From Thioalkalivibrio sp. ALJ16 (GTDB lineage Bacteria > Pseudomonadota > Gammaproteobacteria > Ectothiorhodospirales > Ectothiorhodospiraceae), in the NCBI RefSeq assembly GCF_000377345.1, contig NZ_KB898042.1, positions 1-64,000 on the forward strand: a stretch of DNA of 64,000 nt. The letters are read 5' to 3'. The notes under the pieces were generated by a model. It did not search any database. It saw only the letters and a list, made by a program, of their open reading frames with translations, and was not told the DNA's origin. The position numbers and the translations under genes were made by a program. This document shows positions 28,068-37,974 of the stretch, piece by piece (position 1 is the stretch's first letter; each line of letters opens with the position of its first letter).

Positions 28068-29716
28068 CAGCGTGCGTCTCCGTCATGGGGCGTATCCGCA
28101 CTGGACGGCTTCGTCGCGCCGGGGTCGGCGTCCCCGGAAGGGGCGGTTGCGGTGGGCTCGCCACCCTGTTTCTCGGCCGCACGCGCCGCCTTTTTCGCGC
28201 GTGCACGTTCCAGTGCCGCCTGAATGGCGGCCTGCTTGTCGCTGTCGCCCTCACCATCCGCGGCCTTTTTCTTCACGGCCGCCTTCTTCCTGGCCATGCG
28301 TTCGGCCTTCTCGCGCTCCTCGCGTTCGATCCGTTCCTGGCGGAACTCGTAGCGGTCGCGCGCGATATCCGACTTCTGGCGTTCCTTTTCGCGTGCCCAG
28401 ATCTCGTTCTTGGCGTAGCGGTAGTACTGCACCAGCGGGATGTTGCTGGGGCAGACATGGGCGCAGCAGCCGCACTCGATGCAGTCGAACAGCCCGTAGT
28501 CCTGGATGGCGTCGAAGTCCTTGGCCTTCGCCTGCCAGTAGAGCTGCTGCGGCAGCAGCTGGGCGGGGCAGACCGCCGCGCACTCGCCGCAGCGGATGCA
28601 GGGCATCAGGGGGCCGGGCGGCGGGGTGTCCTGCGGGCGTGTGGCGAGCAGGCAGTTGGTGGCCTTGATGACCGGGATGGCGTCGTCATGCACCGCGAAG
28701 CCCATCATCGGGCCGCCCATGACCAGCCGGTCGACATCGTCGGCATAGCCGCCGGCCGCCGCGATCACGTCCGCGAATGGTGTACCGATCAGGGCCTCCA
28801 CATTGCGCGGCTGGCGCACGCCGGGGCCTGTGACGGTCACGATGCGCGAGACCAGGGGGCGGCCCTGGATGACGACGTCGCAGATCGCCCGAAAGGTCCC
28901 CGGGTTGTGGCAGACCATGCCGATGTCGGCCGGCAGGCCACCACTGGGGACCTCCTGGCCGGTCAGTACCTTGATCAGCTGGCGTTCGCCGCCGGTGGGG
29001 TAGATCGCGGGGACCGATACCAACTGCAGCCAGCCGCGCAGCTCTTCGGGCAGCGTCTCGGTCAGGGTGCGCATGGCCTCGGGCATGTTGTCCTCGACGG
29101 CGAACAGCACCCGCTCCACCTGCAGCAGATGCGCGACGATGCGGATGCCCTCGAAAACCGCCTCTGGCGCGGTGCGCAGCAGCATGTCGTCGGCGCTGAT
29201 GTACGGCTCGCACTCGGCGCCATTCACGATCAGCGTGTGGATGCGCTGCCCGGCGCGCGGATTCAGCTTGACCGCGGTGGGGAACGCGGCGCCACCGAGC
29301 CCGACGATACCGCCGTCGCGCACCCGTTGCCGCAGCTTGCGCAGGTCGCGGGTATCCCAGTCCAGCCAGGGCTCCATGCGGGTGTCGCCCCATTCGTCGC
29401 GTCCATCCGCCTGGATTACTACGCAGGGGGCGTTGAGCCCGGAGGGGTGCGGTACCGGGTAGAGGTCGATGTCGATGATCTCGCCGGAGGTCGGGGCATG
29501 CACGTGGGCGGCGATGTAGCCCTTGGACTGGCCGATGCGCTGGCCCTTGGTGACGTGGTCCCCGACCTGCACGCAGGGTTCTGCCGCTTCGCCGATGTGC
29601 TGCCCCAGCGGTACCGTCAGCCGCGACGGCACGCCCATGACCAGCACCGGATCGGCGGTGCTGGCCGCGGTTTCGTCGGGCAGTTTCAAGCCCCCGTGGA
29701 AGCGGTGCAGGTGCAT
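28067..29716 (-). CDS. rnfC: Rnf complex subunit C (NADH-binding, 2x[4Fe-4S])
   Basis: A 549-residue peripheral subunit. The N-terminal RnfC barrel (HRFHGGLKLPDET) leads to the NuoF-like NADH/FMN domain with GIVGLGGAAFPTAVK. Two ferredoxin clusters follow: CIRCGECAAVCP and CIECGCCAHVCP. A Lys/Glu/Arg-rich tail of about 90 residues follows, as is common in gammaproteobacterial RnfC. It oxidises or reduces NAD(H) at the cytoplasmic side. The next gene upstream, rnfB, ends 32 bases before it. Confidence 0.95.
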   Translation of the reverse strand: MHLHRFHGGLKLPDETAASTADPVLVMGVPSRLTVPLGQHIGEAAEPCVQVGDHVTKGQRIGQSKGYIAAHVHAPTSGEIIDIDLYPVPHPSGLNAPCVVIQADGRDEWGDTRMEPWLDWDTRDLRKLRQRVRDGGIVGLGGAAFPTAVKLNPRAGQRIHTLIVNGAECEPYISADDMLLRTAPEAVFEGIRIVAHLLQVERVLFAVEDNMPEAMRTLTETLPEELRGWLQLVSVPAIYPTGGERQLIKVLTGQEVPSGGLPADIGMVCHNPGTFRAICDVVIQGRPLVSRIVTVTGPGVRQPRNVEALIGTPFADVIAAAGGYADDVDRLVMGGPMMGFAVHDDAIPVIKATNCLLATRPQDTPPPGPLMPCIRCGECAAVCPAQLLPQQLYWQAKAKDFDAIQDYGLFDCIECGCCAHVCPSNIPLVQYYRYAKNEIWAREKERQKSDIARDRYEFRQERIEREEREKAERMARKKAAVKKKAADGEGDSDKQAAIQAALERARAKKAARAAEKQGGEPTATAPSGDADPGATKPSSADTPHDGDAR

Positions 29717-29748
29717 AAGCGTATTCTAACGGTTCGCGCGCATCCGAC

Positions 29749-30333
29749 TCAGTCGGAAGCCCGCGAACCGTCCGCGATGGTGTGAATGGGGCGCTCGATC
29801 GGCGAGGGTGCCGGTTCCGCCCAGCGCCATTCGGTGATGTCGGCCTGGATCGGGACCATATCGATACAGTCCACCGGGCAGGGTTCGATGCACAGCTCGC
29901 AGCCGGTGCACTCCTCCTCGATCACGGTGTGCATCTGCTTGGCCGCGCCGAGGATCGCATCCACCGGGCAGGCCTGGATGCACAGGGTGCAGCCGATGCA
30001 CAGGTTCTCGTCGATGATGGCGACGGCCTTTTCCTGTTCCTCTTCCTCCAGCGGGGTGGGCTCGCGATCGAGCAGGTCGGCCAGGGCCTGTACCGTGGCC
30101 TGGCCGCCCGGGGGGCAGCGGTTGATGTCCGCCTCGCCGGCGGCGATGGCCTCGGCATAGGGCCGGCAGCCAGGGTAGGAGCACTGGCCGCACTGGGTCT
30201 GTGGCAGCAGCGCATCGATCTGATCGACGACCGGATCGGCCTCGACCCGGAAGCGCTGCGCGGCAAAGCCGAGGATCAGCCCGAAGGTCGCGGCCAGGCC
30301 GCCGATGGCGAGGATGGCGTAGACGACGCTCAC
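29749..30333 (-). CDS. rnfB: Rnf complex subunit B (ferredoxin-like, iron-sulfur)
   Basis: A 194-residue subunit with one N-terminal helix, an Fe-S domain starting [19 protein letters not shown] and ending INRCPPGG, and two 8Fe-type clusters, [12 protein letters not shown] and [12 protein letters not shown]. It is thought to exchange electrons with soluble ferredoxin. Its start overlaps the rnfA stop by four bases. Confidence 0.95.
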   Translation of the reverse strand: MSVVYAILAIGGLAATFGLILGFAAQRFRVEADPVVDQIDALLPQTQCGQCSYPGCRPYAEAIAAGEADINRCPPGGQATVQALADLLDREPTPLEEEEQEKAVAIIDENLCIGCTLCIQACPVDAILGAAKQMHTVIEEECTGCELCIEPCPVDCIDMVPIQADITEWRWAEPAPSPIERPIHTIADGSRASD

Positions 30334-30908
30334 AGCCGCACCAGCCCGGAAAAGCCCATGAACGCCAGCGACATCAGCCCGGCGGTGATCATCGCGATCG
30401 CGCTGCCGCGGAACATGACCGGGACATCGGCCACCGCGATGCGCTCGCGGATCGCGGAGAACAGGATCAGGACCAGCGAGAAGCCGACCGCGGCGCCGAA
30501 GCCGTAGAGCGCGGATTCGACGAAGTTGTGCGCCTCCTGGACGTTCAGCAGGGCCACGCCCAGCACCGCGCAGTTGGTGGTGATCAGCGGCAGGAAGATC
30601 CCCAGCACGTTGTAGAGCAGGGGCGAGGTCTTCCGCACCACCAGCTCGGTGAACTGCACCACCGCCGCGATCACCAGGATGAAGGCGATGGTGCGCAGGT
30701 ATTCCAGCCCGAGCGGGGTCAGCAGGTATTCATTGATCACGTAGGAACTGACGGCGGACAACGTCAGCACGAAGGTCGTGGCCAGGCCCATGCCGGTGGC
30801 CGTCTCGACCTTGCGCGAGACCCCCATGAACGGGCACAGGCCCAGAAACTTCACCAGTACGAAGTTGTTCACGAGGATCGTACTGATGAGGATCAGGACG
30901 TATTCCAC
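30330..30908 (-). CDS. rnfA: Rnf complex subunit A
   Basis: First gene of rnfABCDGE. A 192-residue membrane subunit homologous to NqrE, with six helices. The motifs [13 protein letters not shown] and [16 protein letters not shown] hold the two Cys of the intramembrane [2Fe-2S] centre shared with RnfE. The start is a GTG at 30908, with GGAA upstream. The 153 bases between rnfA and the mtnC-like gene (30909-31061) hold no gene; promoter elements there are not convincing to me. Confidence 0.95.
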   Translation of the reverse strand: MEYVLILISTILVNNFVLVKFLGLCPFMGVSRKVETATGMGLATTFVLTLSAVSSYVINEYLLTPLGLEYLRTIAFILVIAAVVQFTELVVRKTSPLLYNVLGIFLPLITTNCAVLGVALLNVQEAHNFVESALYGFGAAVGFSLVLILFSAIRERIAVADVPVMFRGSAIAMITAGLMSLAFMGFSGLVRL

Positions 30909-31061
30909 GTTCGTTCCAAGTGTTCGGGTTAATTCCGAGTTGTCAGGTCAACAAAACAGTATCCGGGAGCGGTATGGCGGACTCAACCCCGTGGATTTCG
31001 CGGACATGGCCTTTATCGGGCTCGCGCGGGTCCCGCCGCTCGGCCCCGTACAGGCCGGGCT

Positions 31062-31772
31062 TCAGCTCTGGGCAGGCCTTGCGGGGATCAGCGAGCTCAG
31101 CGGGCGCAGCGGGTGCGTAGTTGTGCCCTGCGGGTCGGGTTCCGGCCGCGCGGTCAGCAGCCAGGCCTGGTGCGCGGCGTCCAGCTCGTCGGCGCGCGTG
31201 GACAGGACCAGCACGGTCTCCGGTGCGCGCCCGATCTCTTCGGCCAGGCGGCGGTAGCTGCCCGCGTCCCGGCGCCCGCCAATGCGGGTGTCGAACAGCC
31301 CGGACAGGCACTGCTCGACCTCAGGATGCGGGCCGTGACGTAGCCAGTCGCGCTGCACCGGGGCCGGGGTCGCACCGAAGCTGTACAGGGCGATACCGGC
31401 CTGGTGAAGGCACCGGACGGCATCGGCAGTCGCCTCGGACAGTTCCGGTTGCAGATCGCCGGCCTCCAGCGCGTCGGCCCAGACCATGCCCTGCAGCTGG
31501 CGAACCGGGGTGATGTCCTGGCCACCGCGAATCCAGGCACGGATCTGGGCCAGCAGCCCGTCCACGTCCAGTTCGCGCCCGGAGTAGGCGAGGATGTCGG
31601 CCAGGGTGCGCTGTACGGCGGTGGACTCCGCGTGGCGGTCGAGAAAGCCGGGCAGGGCCTCCAGGGCATGTGGCTCAAGGGTCTCGCGCAGCACGCCGGA
31701 CGGCGCGAGAACACCCTCGAAGGCCAGGATGATCGCCTGGGGTGCGGGCACGGAGTCGGCGGCCGGGCTCAT
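31062..31772 (-). CDS. mtnC: MtnC-like HAD protein lacking catalytic residues (probable pseudoenzyme)
   Basis: A 236-residue homologue of acireductone (enolase-phosphatase E1) synthase. Family landmarks remain: EGVLAPSGVLRETLEPHA at the N-terminus, MVWADALEAGDLQPE, FDTRIGGRRDAGSYRRLAEE and ADELDAAHQAG-like ADELDAAHQAW. However, HAD motif I, normally DxEGT, reads AFEGV, so the nucleophilic Asp is Ala. The motif II Ser region reads YSFGAT, the motif III Lys is replaced by Arg (GGRRD), and the motif IV LSD reads LST. Catalysis of the usual kind is unlikely. The ATG at 31772 overlaps the mtnB stop (ATGA), so the two are coupled. No mtnD is adjacent. Confidence 0.8.
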   Translation of the reverse strand: MSPAADSVPAPQAIILAFEGVLAPSGVLRETLEPHALEALPGFLDRHAESTAVQRTLADILAYSGRELDVDGLLAQIRAWIRGGQDITPVRQLQGMVWADALEAGDLQPELSEATADAVRCLHQAGIALYSFGATPAPVQRDWLRHGPHPEVEQCLSGLFDTRIGGRRDAGSYRRLAEEIGRAPETVLVLSTRADELDAAHQAWLLTARPEPDPQGTTTHPLRPLSSLIPARPAQS

Positions 31773-32389
31773 TGGGGCAGCTGGCGTGCCAGCGTCTCGC
31801 ATTCGAACATGAACTCGAAGGCCTCGGTGCGTTGCATGGCGAGCTCCACGGTCTGGCCCCAGGTGTAGAGACCGTGACCGCTGATCAGGTATCCGGGCAG
31901 TTCCGGGTTGCGGTCCATCGCCGCGTCCACGCGGGCCGCGAGCTGCTGCATGTCGGGCTCGTTGGCAAAGACCGGGATCTGAAGGCCGCGGCTGGGATGC
32001 TGGCAGCCGGGGAGTTCGCGCAGCACCTCGTAGTCGCGCAGCAAGAGCGTGCCGCGGGTTTCGCGCGACAGCACCGTACCGTGCACGCTGTGTGTGTGCA
32101 GGACCGCGCCCAGGCGGCTGTCGCGGCGATACATGATGATGTGCAGGAAGGTCTCGGGGCCGGGCTCGCCGCTGCCGGCGACCAGGTGGCCGTCGAGGTC
32201 GACCACAATGAAGTCGTGCGCGTCGAGCAGGTCCTTGCTGCGCCCCGTGGCCGTGATCGCGATGTGCTGATCGTCCAGCCGTGCGGAGAAGTGCCCGGTG
32301 CGCGCGGGGAGCCAGCCGCGGTCTGCGAGTTCGCGTCCGGCTTCGGCCAGCAGGCGGACCTGCGCTTTGAATTCGGGGCTTTGTTCCAT
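31769..32389 (-). CDS. mtnB: Methylthioribulose-1-phosphate dehydratase
   Basis: A 206-residue class II aldolase-fold enzyme of the methionine salvage pathway that dehydrates 5-methylthioribulose-1-phosphate. Key segments are RTGHFSARLDDQHIAIT, the zinc-ligand motif HTHSVHGT and the second ligand region SGHGLYTWGQTVELA. Start: ATG at 32389, the usual family position; a TTG at 32407 is possible but less likely. It is followed directly by the mtnC-like gene. No mtnA or mtnD lies in the window. Confidence 0.9.
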   Translation of the reverse strand: MEQSPEFKAQVRLLAEAGRELADRGWLPARTGHFSARLDDQHIAITATGRSKDLLDAHDFIVVDLDGHLVAGSGEPGPETFLHIIMYRRDSRLGAVLHTHSVHGTVLSRETRGTLLLRDYEVLRELPGCQHPSRGLQIPVFANEPDMQQLAARVDAAMDRNPELPGYLISGHGLYTWGQTVELAMQRTEAFEFMFECETLARQLPQ

Positions 32390-32493
32390 GCGTCCGGGGG
32401 TCGGCAAAAGAGCGGCAGCTTACGCGAGCATGGGGCGCAAATCCATGGCCGGCGTCGGTTCGTCCAGAACAATCGTGTCGCAGGGGTGCGCCA

Positions 32494-34530
32494 TTACTTC
32501 ACGCGCATGCCGGGGCGGGCACCGTCGTCCGGGTTCAGGATGTACAGCTCCGAACCGCCGGGGCCGGCTGCCAGGACCATGCCCTCGGAGACGCCGAAGC
32601 GCATCTTGCGCGGCGCGAGGTTGGCGACCATCACGGTGTGACGGCCGACCAGGTCCTCCGGGGCGTAGGCGGACTTGATCCCGGCGAACACCTGGCGCGT
32701 CTCCGAACCGATGTCGAGGGTGAGCTTCAACAGCTTGTCGGCGCCTTCCACATGCTCGGCACTGGCGATGCGCGCGATGCGCAGGTCCACCTTTGCGAAG
32801 GTGTCGAAGTCGATGGTCTCGGCGATGGGGTCCACGTCGGGCTGTGCTTCGGCGCTTGCGCCCGCTTCAGGCTCGGAAGCGGCCAGGGTGGCCTTCGAGG
32901 CCTCCAGAAGCTTGTCGACGGTCTCGCCCTCGATGCGGGTCATCAGCGGCTTGAACTTTTCGATCGAGCGCCCGACCAGCGGCACGCGCGTGTCCCAGGC
33001 CAGGCTGTCCAGCCGGAGGAAGGCCGCGGCGTCGGCCGCCAGTCGCGGCAGCACCGGGGCGAGGTAGACGATCAGGATGCGGAACAGGTCCAGCCCCTGG
33101 GTGGAGATGGCCTGGACCTCGGCCTCGCGGCCTTCCTGCTTCGCCAGTACCCAGGGCTGGGCCTCGTCGATGTACTGGTTGGCCTGATCGGCCAGCGCCA
33201 TGATGCGGCGGATGGCCTGGGCGTATTCGCGGTTCTCGAACGCGGCCGCGATGGCCTCGCCCTCGGCCACGAAGGCCTCGTGCAGGTCCGGGCGCGGCAG
33301 CTCGGCCGCCAGCTCGCCGTTCGAGCGCTTGGTGATGAAGCCGGCGCAGCGGCTGGCGATGTTCACCAGCTTGCCGACCAGGTCGGAGTTCACGCGCTGG
33401 ACGAAGTCGTCCAGGTTGAGGTCGAGGTCGTCGACCCCGGCGCCCAGCTTGGCGGCGAGGTAGTAGCGCAGGGATTCGGGGTTCAGGTGGTCCAGGTAGT
33501 CGCGGGCGCGGATGAAGGTCCCGCGCGACTTGGACATCTTCTGGCCGTTGACGGTCAGGAAGCCGTGGCAGAACACCGCGTTGGGCGTGCGAAAGCCCGC
33601 GCCGTGCAACATCGCCGGCCAGAACAGCGTATGGAAATACGCGATGTCCTTGCCGATGAAGTGATACAGCTCGGCATCGGAATCCGCGCCCCACCAGGCG
33701 TCGAAGTCCAGTCCCTGCCGCTCGGCGTAGGCGCGGAAGCTCGCCATGTAGCCGATGGGCGCGTCCAGCCAGACGTAGAAGTACTTGCCCGGGGCATCGG
33801 GGATCTCGAAGCCGAAGTAGGGGGCGTCGCGCGAGATGTCCCAGTCGGTCAGGCCGGCGTCGAACCATTCGTCCAGCTTGTTGCGGATCGCATCCTGCAG
33901 GCGGCCGGAGCCGGTCCATTCGCGCAGGAAGGCCTCGAAGTCGCCGAGTTTGAAGAAGTAGTGCTCGGACTGACGCGACTCGGGACGGGCGCCGCTGATC
34001 GCGGAGACCGGATCTTTCAGGTCCAGCGGGCTGTAGGTGGCACCGCAGGCCTCGCAGGAGTCGCCGTACTGCTCCTCGGCACCGCATCTCGGGCAGGTGC
34101 CCTTGATGAAGCGGTCGGGCAGGAACATCCCGGCCTCGGGATCATAGGCCTGGTCGATGGTGCGCGTCTCGATGTGCCCGGCGTCGCGCAGCGCGGTGTA
34201 GATGTGGGCGGCGAGCTCGCGGTTCTCGTCCGAGTGGGTCGAGTGGTAGTGGTCGAAGCCGACCAGGAACTCGCGGAAGTCGGCCTCGTGTTCCTGTCGC
34301 ACCCGCGCGATCAGCTCCTCGGGCTCGATACCCTCGGCGCGGGCCTTCAGCATGATCGGCGTGCCGTGGGCGTCATCCGCGCAGACGTAGATGACCTCGT
34401 GGCCGCGCGCACGCTGGAAGCGCACCCAGATGTCGGTCTGGATGTATTCGACCATGTGGCCCAGGTGGATCGGGCCGTTGGCATAGGGCAGGGCGCTGGT
34501 GACGAGGATCTTGCGCGGGGTGTCGGTCAT
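32494..34530 (-). CDS. metG: Methionyl-tRNA synthetase
   Basis: A 678-residue class I aminoacyl-tRNA synthetase that charges tRNA-Met. The HIGH motif is [12 protein letters not shown], the zinc knuckle is [18 protein letters not shown] and the KMSKS motif is [13 protein letters not shown]-terminal EMAP/Arc1p-like tRNA-binding domain (about 570-678, [20 protein letters not shown]) follows a short linker, so it is the long dimeric form. Length and order match the family. It diverges from apbC across a 454-base gap. Confidence 0.98.
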   Translation of the reverse strand: MTDTPRKILVTSALPYANGPIHLGHMVEYIQTDIWVRFQRARGHEVIYVCADDAHGTPIMLKARAEGIEPEELIARVRQEHEADFREFLVGFDHYHSTHSDENRELAAHIYTALRDAGHIETRTIDQAYDPEAGMFLPDRFIKGTCPRCGAEEQYGDSCEACGATYSPLDLKDPVSAISGARPESRQSEHYFFKLGDFEAFLREWTGSGRLQDAIRNKLDEWFDAGLTDWDISRDAPYFGFEIPDAPGKYFYVWLDAPIGYMASFRAYAERQGLDFDAWWGADSDAELYHFIGKDIAYFHTLFWPAMLHGAGFRTPNAVFCHGFLTVNGQKMSKSRGTFIRARDYLDHLNPESLRYYLAAKLGAGVDDLDLNLDDFVQRVNSDLVGKLVNIASRCAGFITKRSNGELAAELPRPDLHEAFVAEGEAIAAAFENREYAQAIRRIMALADQANQYIDEAQPWVLAKQEGREAEVQAISTQGLDLFRILIVYLAPVLPRLAADAAAFLRLDSLAWDTRVPLVGRSIEKFKPLMTRIEGETVDKLLEASKATLAASEPEAGASAEAQPDVDPIAETIDFDTFAKVDLRIARIASAEHVEGADKLLKLTLDIGSETRQVFAGIKSAYAPEDLVGRHTVMVANLAPRKMRFGVSEGMVLAAGPGGSELYILNPDDGARPGMRVK

Positions 34531-34623
34531 GTTCGGGGGCCTTGGGGCTGGGTCCGGTTCGCGGGGTCGCTATTGTCCGGTGTGCCTGCCGCCTTGTCGA
34601 GGCGCGTCAAGGGCTTCGGCATC

Positions 34624-34837
34624 TTGTCCACAGAACCTGTGGATAAGTCTGTGGGAAACCCGGTGGAATCTCGCGCCAGCCCTTGCTGCATAAGGGCAGG
34701 TGACAAATTGGTTAAAAATCGACCAACCCCAACAAGTAACATAAAAACAGTCATTTGTGTTGACTATGTGCGGCGGATTGTATGCTTATTCCGCTATCTT
34801 GGGTGTTTCCCGCTGGTTGCACAGGGATTGTGCATAA
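34624..34837. promoter_or_regulatory. Cluster of DnaA-box-like sites in the metG-apbC gap
   Basis: The gap 34531-34984 contains no gene. Within it TGTGGATAA (34638-34646; TTATCCACA on the other strand) and TGTGCATAA (34829-34837; TTATGCACA) match the DnaA-box consensus TTWTNCACA exactly. TTGTCCACA (34624-34632) and TGTGGGAAA (34650-34658) each have one mismatch. The first two sites form an inverted pair 5 bp apart (TTGTCCACAG/CTGTGGATAA). The sequence between 34709 and 34805 is AT-rich. DnaA regulation or a minor replication-control site is possible; random palindromes are the alternative. Confidence 0.45.
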
Positions 34838-34984
34838 AACGCCTCTCGGGGGGGTTGACAGAAGGGGGTGCAGCCCCCCTCGAGGGCAGGGAGAAAGTAC
34901 AGGCGGAGCGTGGTGCCATTGGCGTCCCGCGGTGTGGCCAGTAGAATCGCGCGATCATCACTTCTACCGGATGCCACGAACGCC

Positions 34985-36076
34985 ATGGCCGAACTCTCCC
35001 GCGAGCAGATCGAAAACGCCCTGAAGACCGTTCAGGACAAGTACCTCGAACAGGACCTGGTAGCCGCCGGCGCGGTCCGCGATATCCGTGTGGACGGCGC
35101 CCGGGCGGTGATCGAGATCCAGATGGGGTACTCCGCCGCGGGCTACCACGACGAGCTGAGGGCGGCGATTCAGGGTGCCCTCGCAGCTGTGCCGGGCCTG
35201 GAGTCTTCCGAGGTCACGATCGCTACTAAGGTCACCACCCATGCGGTGCAGAAGAGCCTGAAGCCGATGTCCGGTATCAAGAACATCATTGCCGTGGCCT
35301 CGGGCAAGGGCGGTGTGGGCAAGTCGACCACCGCGGTGAATCTGGCCCTGGGCCTGGCCGCCGAAGGCGCGCAGGTCGGCATTCTCGATGCCGATATCTA
35401 CGGCCCCAGCCAGCCGCGCATGCTGGGCATCAAGGACAAGCCGGAGTCCAAGGACGGCAAGACCATGGAACCGCTGGAGCGCCACGGTGTGCAGGCCATG
35501 TCCATCGGCTTCCTGATCGACGAGGACACGCCGATGATCTGGCGTGGCCCGATGGTGACGCAGGCGCTGGAACAGCTGCTGAACGAGACCAACTGGAAGG
35601 ATCTGGACTACCTGATCATCGACCTGCCGCCGGGCACCGGGGACATCCAGCTGACCCTGTCACAGAAGATCCCGGTCTCCGGTGCGGTCATCGTGACCAC
35701 CCCGCAGGACATCGCGCTGCTGGATGCGCGCAAGGGCCTGCGCATGTTCGAGAAGGTCGAGGTGCCGGTCCTGGGCATCATCGAGAACATGAGCATCCAT
35801 ATCTGCTCGAAGTGTGGCCACGAGGAGTTCATCTTCGGCCAGGGTGGCGCGGAGAACATGGCCGAGGAGTATGGTGTGGACATGCTGGGCGCGCTGCCGC
35901 TGGACATCCGCATCCGTGAACAGGCCGACAGTGGCGAGCCGACTGTGGTCGCGAACCCCGACGGCCGCATTACCGAGATCTACCGCGAGATCGCGCGCCG
36001 TACCGGTGCCAAGCTGGCGGAGCAGTCCCGGGACTACAGCAGCAAGTTCCCCAACATCGTCATCCAGAACAACTAA
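34985..36076 (+). CDS. apbC: Iron-sulfur cluster carrier ATPase ApbC/Mrp
   Basis: A 363-residue ParA-type P-loop ATPase that binds and delivers Fe-S clusters. The N-terminal MIP18-like domain (residues 1-90) is followed by the deviant Walker [11 protein letters not shown], switch [18 protein letters not shown] and the cluster-binding CSKCGHE (CxxC). The ATG at 34985 is preceded by ACCGGATGCCACGAACGCC without a strong ribosome site; a TAGAAT -10 candidate lies at 34942. It is followed by dcd after 31 bases; metG-apbC-dcd neighbourhood is usual in gammaproteobacteria. Confidence 0.95.
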   Translation: MAELSREQIENALKTVQDKYLEQDLVAAGAVRDIRVDGARAVIEIQMGYSAAGYHDELRAAIQGALAAVPGLESSEVTIATKVTTHAVQKSLKPMSGIKNIIAVASGKGGVGKSTTAVNLALGLAAEGAQVGILDADIYGPSQPRMLGIKDKPESKDGKTMEPLERHGVQAMSIGFLIDEDTPMIWRGPMVTQALEQLLNETNWKDLDYLIIDLPPGTGDIQLTLSQKIPVSGAVIVTTPQDIALLDARKGLRMFEKVEVPVLGIIENMSIHICSKCGHEEFIFGQGGAENMAEEYGVDMLGALPLDIRIREQADSGEPTVVANPDGRITEIYREIARRTGAKLAEQSRDYSSKFPNIVIQNN

Positions 36077-36107
36077 TCCGGCACGCAGCCGGCCAGGGAC
36101 AGGGCAG

Positions 36108-36674
36108 ATGAGCATCAAGTCGGACCGCTGGATCCGGGAGATGGCCGCGACCCAGGGCATGATCGAGCCCTTCGAACCGGGTCAGGTCCGACAGCGCGAG
36201 GGGCACAAGATCGTGTCCTACGGCACGTCCAGCTACGGCTATGACGTGCGCTGTTCGGAACACTTCAAGATCTTCACCAACATCAACTCCAGCATCGTCG
36301 ACCCCAAGGGTTTCGACGAGGGCAGCTTTGTGGACGTGCACTCCGACGTCTGCATCATCCCGCCGAATTCGTTCGCGCTGGCCCACACGGTCGAGTATTT
36401 CCGCATCCCGCGCGACGTGCTTACGATCTGCCTGGGCAAGTCGACCTATGCCCGCTGCGGCATCATCGTCAACGTGACCCCGCTGGAACCCGAGTGGGAG
36501 GGCCACGTGACGCTGGAGTTTTCCAACACCACGCCGCTGCCCGCCAAGATCTACGCCAACGAGGGCGTGGCGCAGATGCTGTTCCTGCAGTCCGACGAGG
36601 TCTGCGAGACCTCCTACAAGGATCGCGGCGGCAAATATCAGGGCCAGCGCGGCGTCACCCTGCCGCGCACCTGA
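36108..36674 (+). CDS. dcd: dCTP deaminase
   Basis: A 188-residue homotrimeric enzyme that converts dCTP to dUTP for dTMP synthesis. Characteristic segments are [51 protein letters not shown] (with the catalytic Glu following in [16 protein letters not shown]) and the C-terminal [13 protein letters not shown]. Length fits the family. It lies between apbC and arcC on the same strand. Confidence 0.97.
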   Translation: MSIKSDRWIREMAATQGMIEPFEPGQVRQREGHKIVSYGTSSYGYDVRCSEHFKIFTNINSSIVDPKGFDEGSFVDVHSDVCIIPPNSFALAHTVEYFRIPRDVLTICLGKSTYARCGIIVNVTPLEPEWEGHVTLEFSNTTPLPAKIYANEGVAQMLFLQSDEVCETSYKDRGGKYQGQRGVTLPRT

Positions 36675-36702
36675 GCCCCTCGCCCTGCCCCCTGGAGGTC
36701 CC

Positions 36703-37602
36703 ATGCGCATCGTGATCGCGCTGGGCGGAAATGCCCTGCTGCAACGCGGCGAGGCGCCCTCGGCCGAGGCCCAGGAGCGTAACGCGCAGCGGGCGGCCGC
36801 GGCCATCGCGGCCGTGGCTCGTGAACACGAGGTGGTCGTGACTCATGGCAATGGCCCGCAGGTGGGGCTGCTCGCGAACCAGGCGGAGTGCGACCGCATC
36901 GCCTGGCCGCTGGATGTGGTCGGTGCCGAGAGCCACGGCATGATTGGCTACATCCTGGCGCGCGAGCTGCACAACGCGCTGGGTCATGATCGGGTGGCGA
37001 GCCTGCTGACCCAGACCGAGATCGACCCGGCAGACCCGGCCTTCGAGCGCCCCGAGAAGTTTATTGGCCCCACCTGGAACGAGGCCCGTGCGCGCGCGCT
37101 GGCCCGTGAGCGCGGCTGGGCGGTTGCCCCGGATGGCGACGGCTGGCGGCGGGTCGTGCCCTCGCCGGAGCCACAGCGCCTGCTCGGCATGGGGGCTGTG
37201 TCGACCCTGGTGGCCAGTGGCACGGTCGCGATCTGTGCCGGCGGTGGCGGGGTTCCCGTCGTGCGTGATGGCGATGGCCGCCTGCGTGGGATTGAGGCGG
37301 TAGTGGACAAGGACCTGACCGCCGCCCGCCTGGCCGAGCATCTGGCGGCAGACTGGCTGTTGCTGCTGACCGATGTCGATGGCGTCTACCTCGACTGGGG
37401 GACGCCCCGGGCGCGGCGCCTGAAGGCGCTGCTGGCGACGGCCGTGGAGCCCGCGATGTATCCGGCCGGTTCGATGGGGCCGAAGATGGAGGCCGCACGC
37501 CGCGCCGCGCAGGCAGGCATCCGCACCGGGATCGGCGCGCTGGAGGATGCCGCGGCGATCCTGGATGGGCAGGCGGGGACGCGCATCCAGCCGCTGGCCT
37601 GA
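36703..37602 (+). CDS. arcC: Carbamate kinase
   Basis: A 299-residue amino-acid-kinase-fold enzyme that makes ATP from carbamoyl phosphate and ADP (or the reverse). Motifs: IVIALGGNALLQRGE, VVVTHGNGPQVGLLANQAE, AICAGGGGVPVV and the ADP-binding DKDLTAARLAEHL. GGAGG lies upstream of the ATG. It stands without arcA or arcB here, so its pathway role (arginine or purine breakdown, or nitrogen/carbamoyl supply) is open. Confidence 0.95.
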   Translation: MRIVIALGGNALLQRGEAPSAEAQERNAQRAAAAIAAVAREHEVVVTHGNGPQVGLLANQAECDRIAWPLDVVGAESHGMIGYILARELHNALGHDRVASLLTQTEIDPADPAFERPEKFIGPTWNEARARALARERGWAVAPDGDGWRRVVPSPEPQRLLGMGAVSTLVASGTVAICAGGGGVPVVRDGDGRLRGIEAVVDKDLTAARLAEHLAADWLLLLTDVDGVYLDWGTPRARRLKALLATAVEPAMYPAGSMGPKMEAARRAAQAGIRTGIGALEDAAAILDGQAGTRIQPLA

Positions 37603-37722
37603 AGTGCTGGTGATGCAGTCCGGCCGGGCTTGTGAAGGCCTTTGGTCGAGCGCGCGTGCTTGCGTGCGCAGGCACGAGATTGCAGGCTTGTGGCCATCAC
37701 AATCGATTCGAGAGCGGTATCA

Positions 37723-37950
37723 ATGCGAGAGATTCAGCGAGCAGCCCCCCTGGTCATCGGGCTTACGGCCGTGGGCCTGCTGGCCCTGGGGTGTGGCGGC
37801 GGCAGTGTGGAGTCGGACGAGCGCGTGGAAGGCATGCAGGGGCTCGAGCAGGGAGGCATCACGCCGCAGGACATGAGTGGCAGCGACGAGGCTCGACGCC
37901 CGCAGCAGGGCGGGATGCCGGCGGCGGACGTGAAACGCGTGACGGACTGA
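37723..37950 (+). CDS. Small predicted lipoprotein, 75 aa
   Basis: A short protein with a signal peptide and lipobox LALGC (Cys24), followed by a polar, Gly/Asp/Gln-rich, probably disordered tail of about 50 residues. It has no recognisable domain. The ATG at 37723 is preceded by GAGAGCGG. It lies 120 bases downstream of arcC. Plausible but unproven gene. Confidence 0.55.
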   Translation: MREIQRAAPLVIGLTAVGLLALGCGGGSVESDERVEGMQGLEQGGITPQDMSGSDEARRPQQGGMPAADVKRVTD

Positions 37951-37974
37951 ACTCGGTCCCACCGTCCCGGCGCA

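Noticed and set aside
34624-34837. Calling the metG-apbC gap the chromosomal oriC
   Set aside because: No dnaA, dnaN, mnmG or rsmG is nearby and the boxes are few. Kept only as a possible DnaA-responsive site.
32638-34944. Long plus-strand open frame opposite metG
   Set aside because: Antisense of metG; repetitive Val/Gly/Ala/Asp/Gln composition and no start signal.
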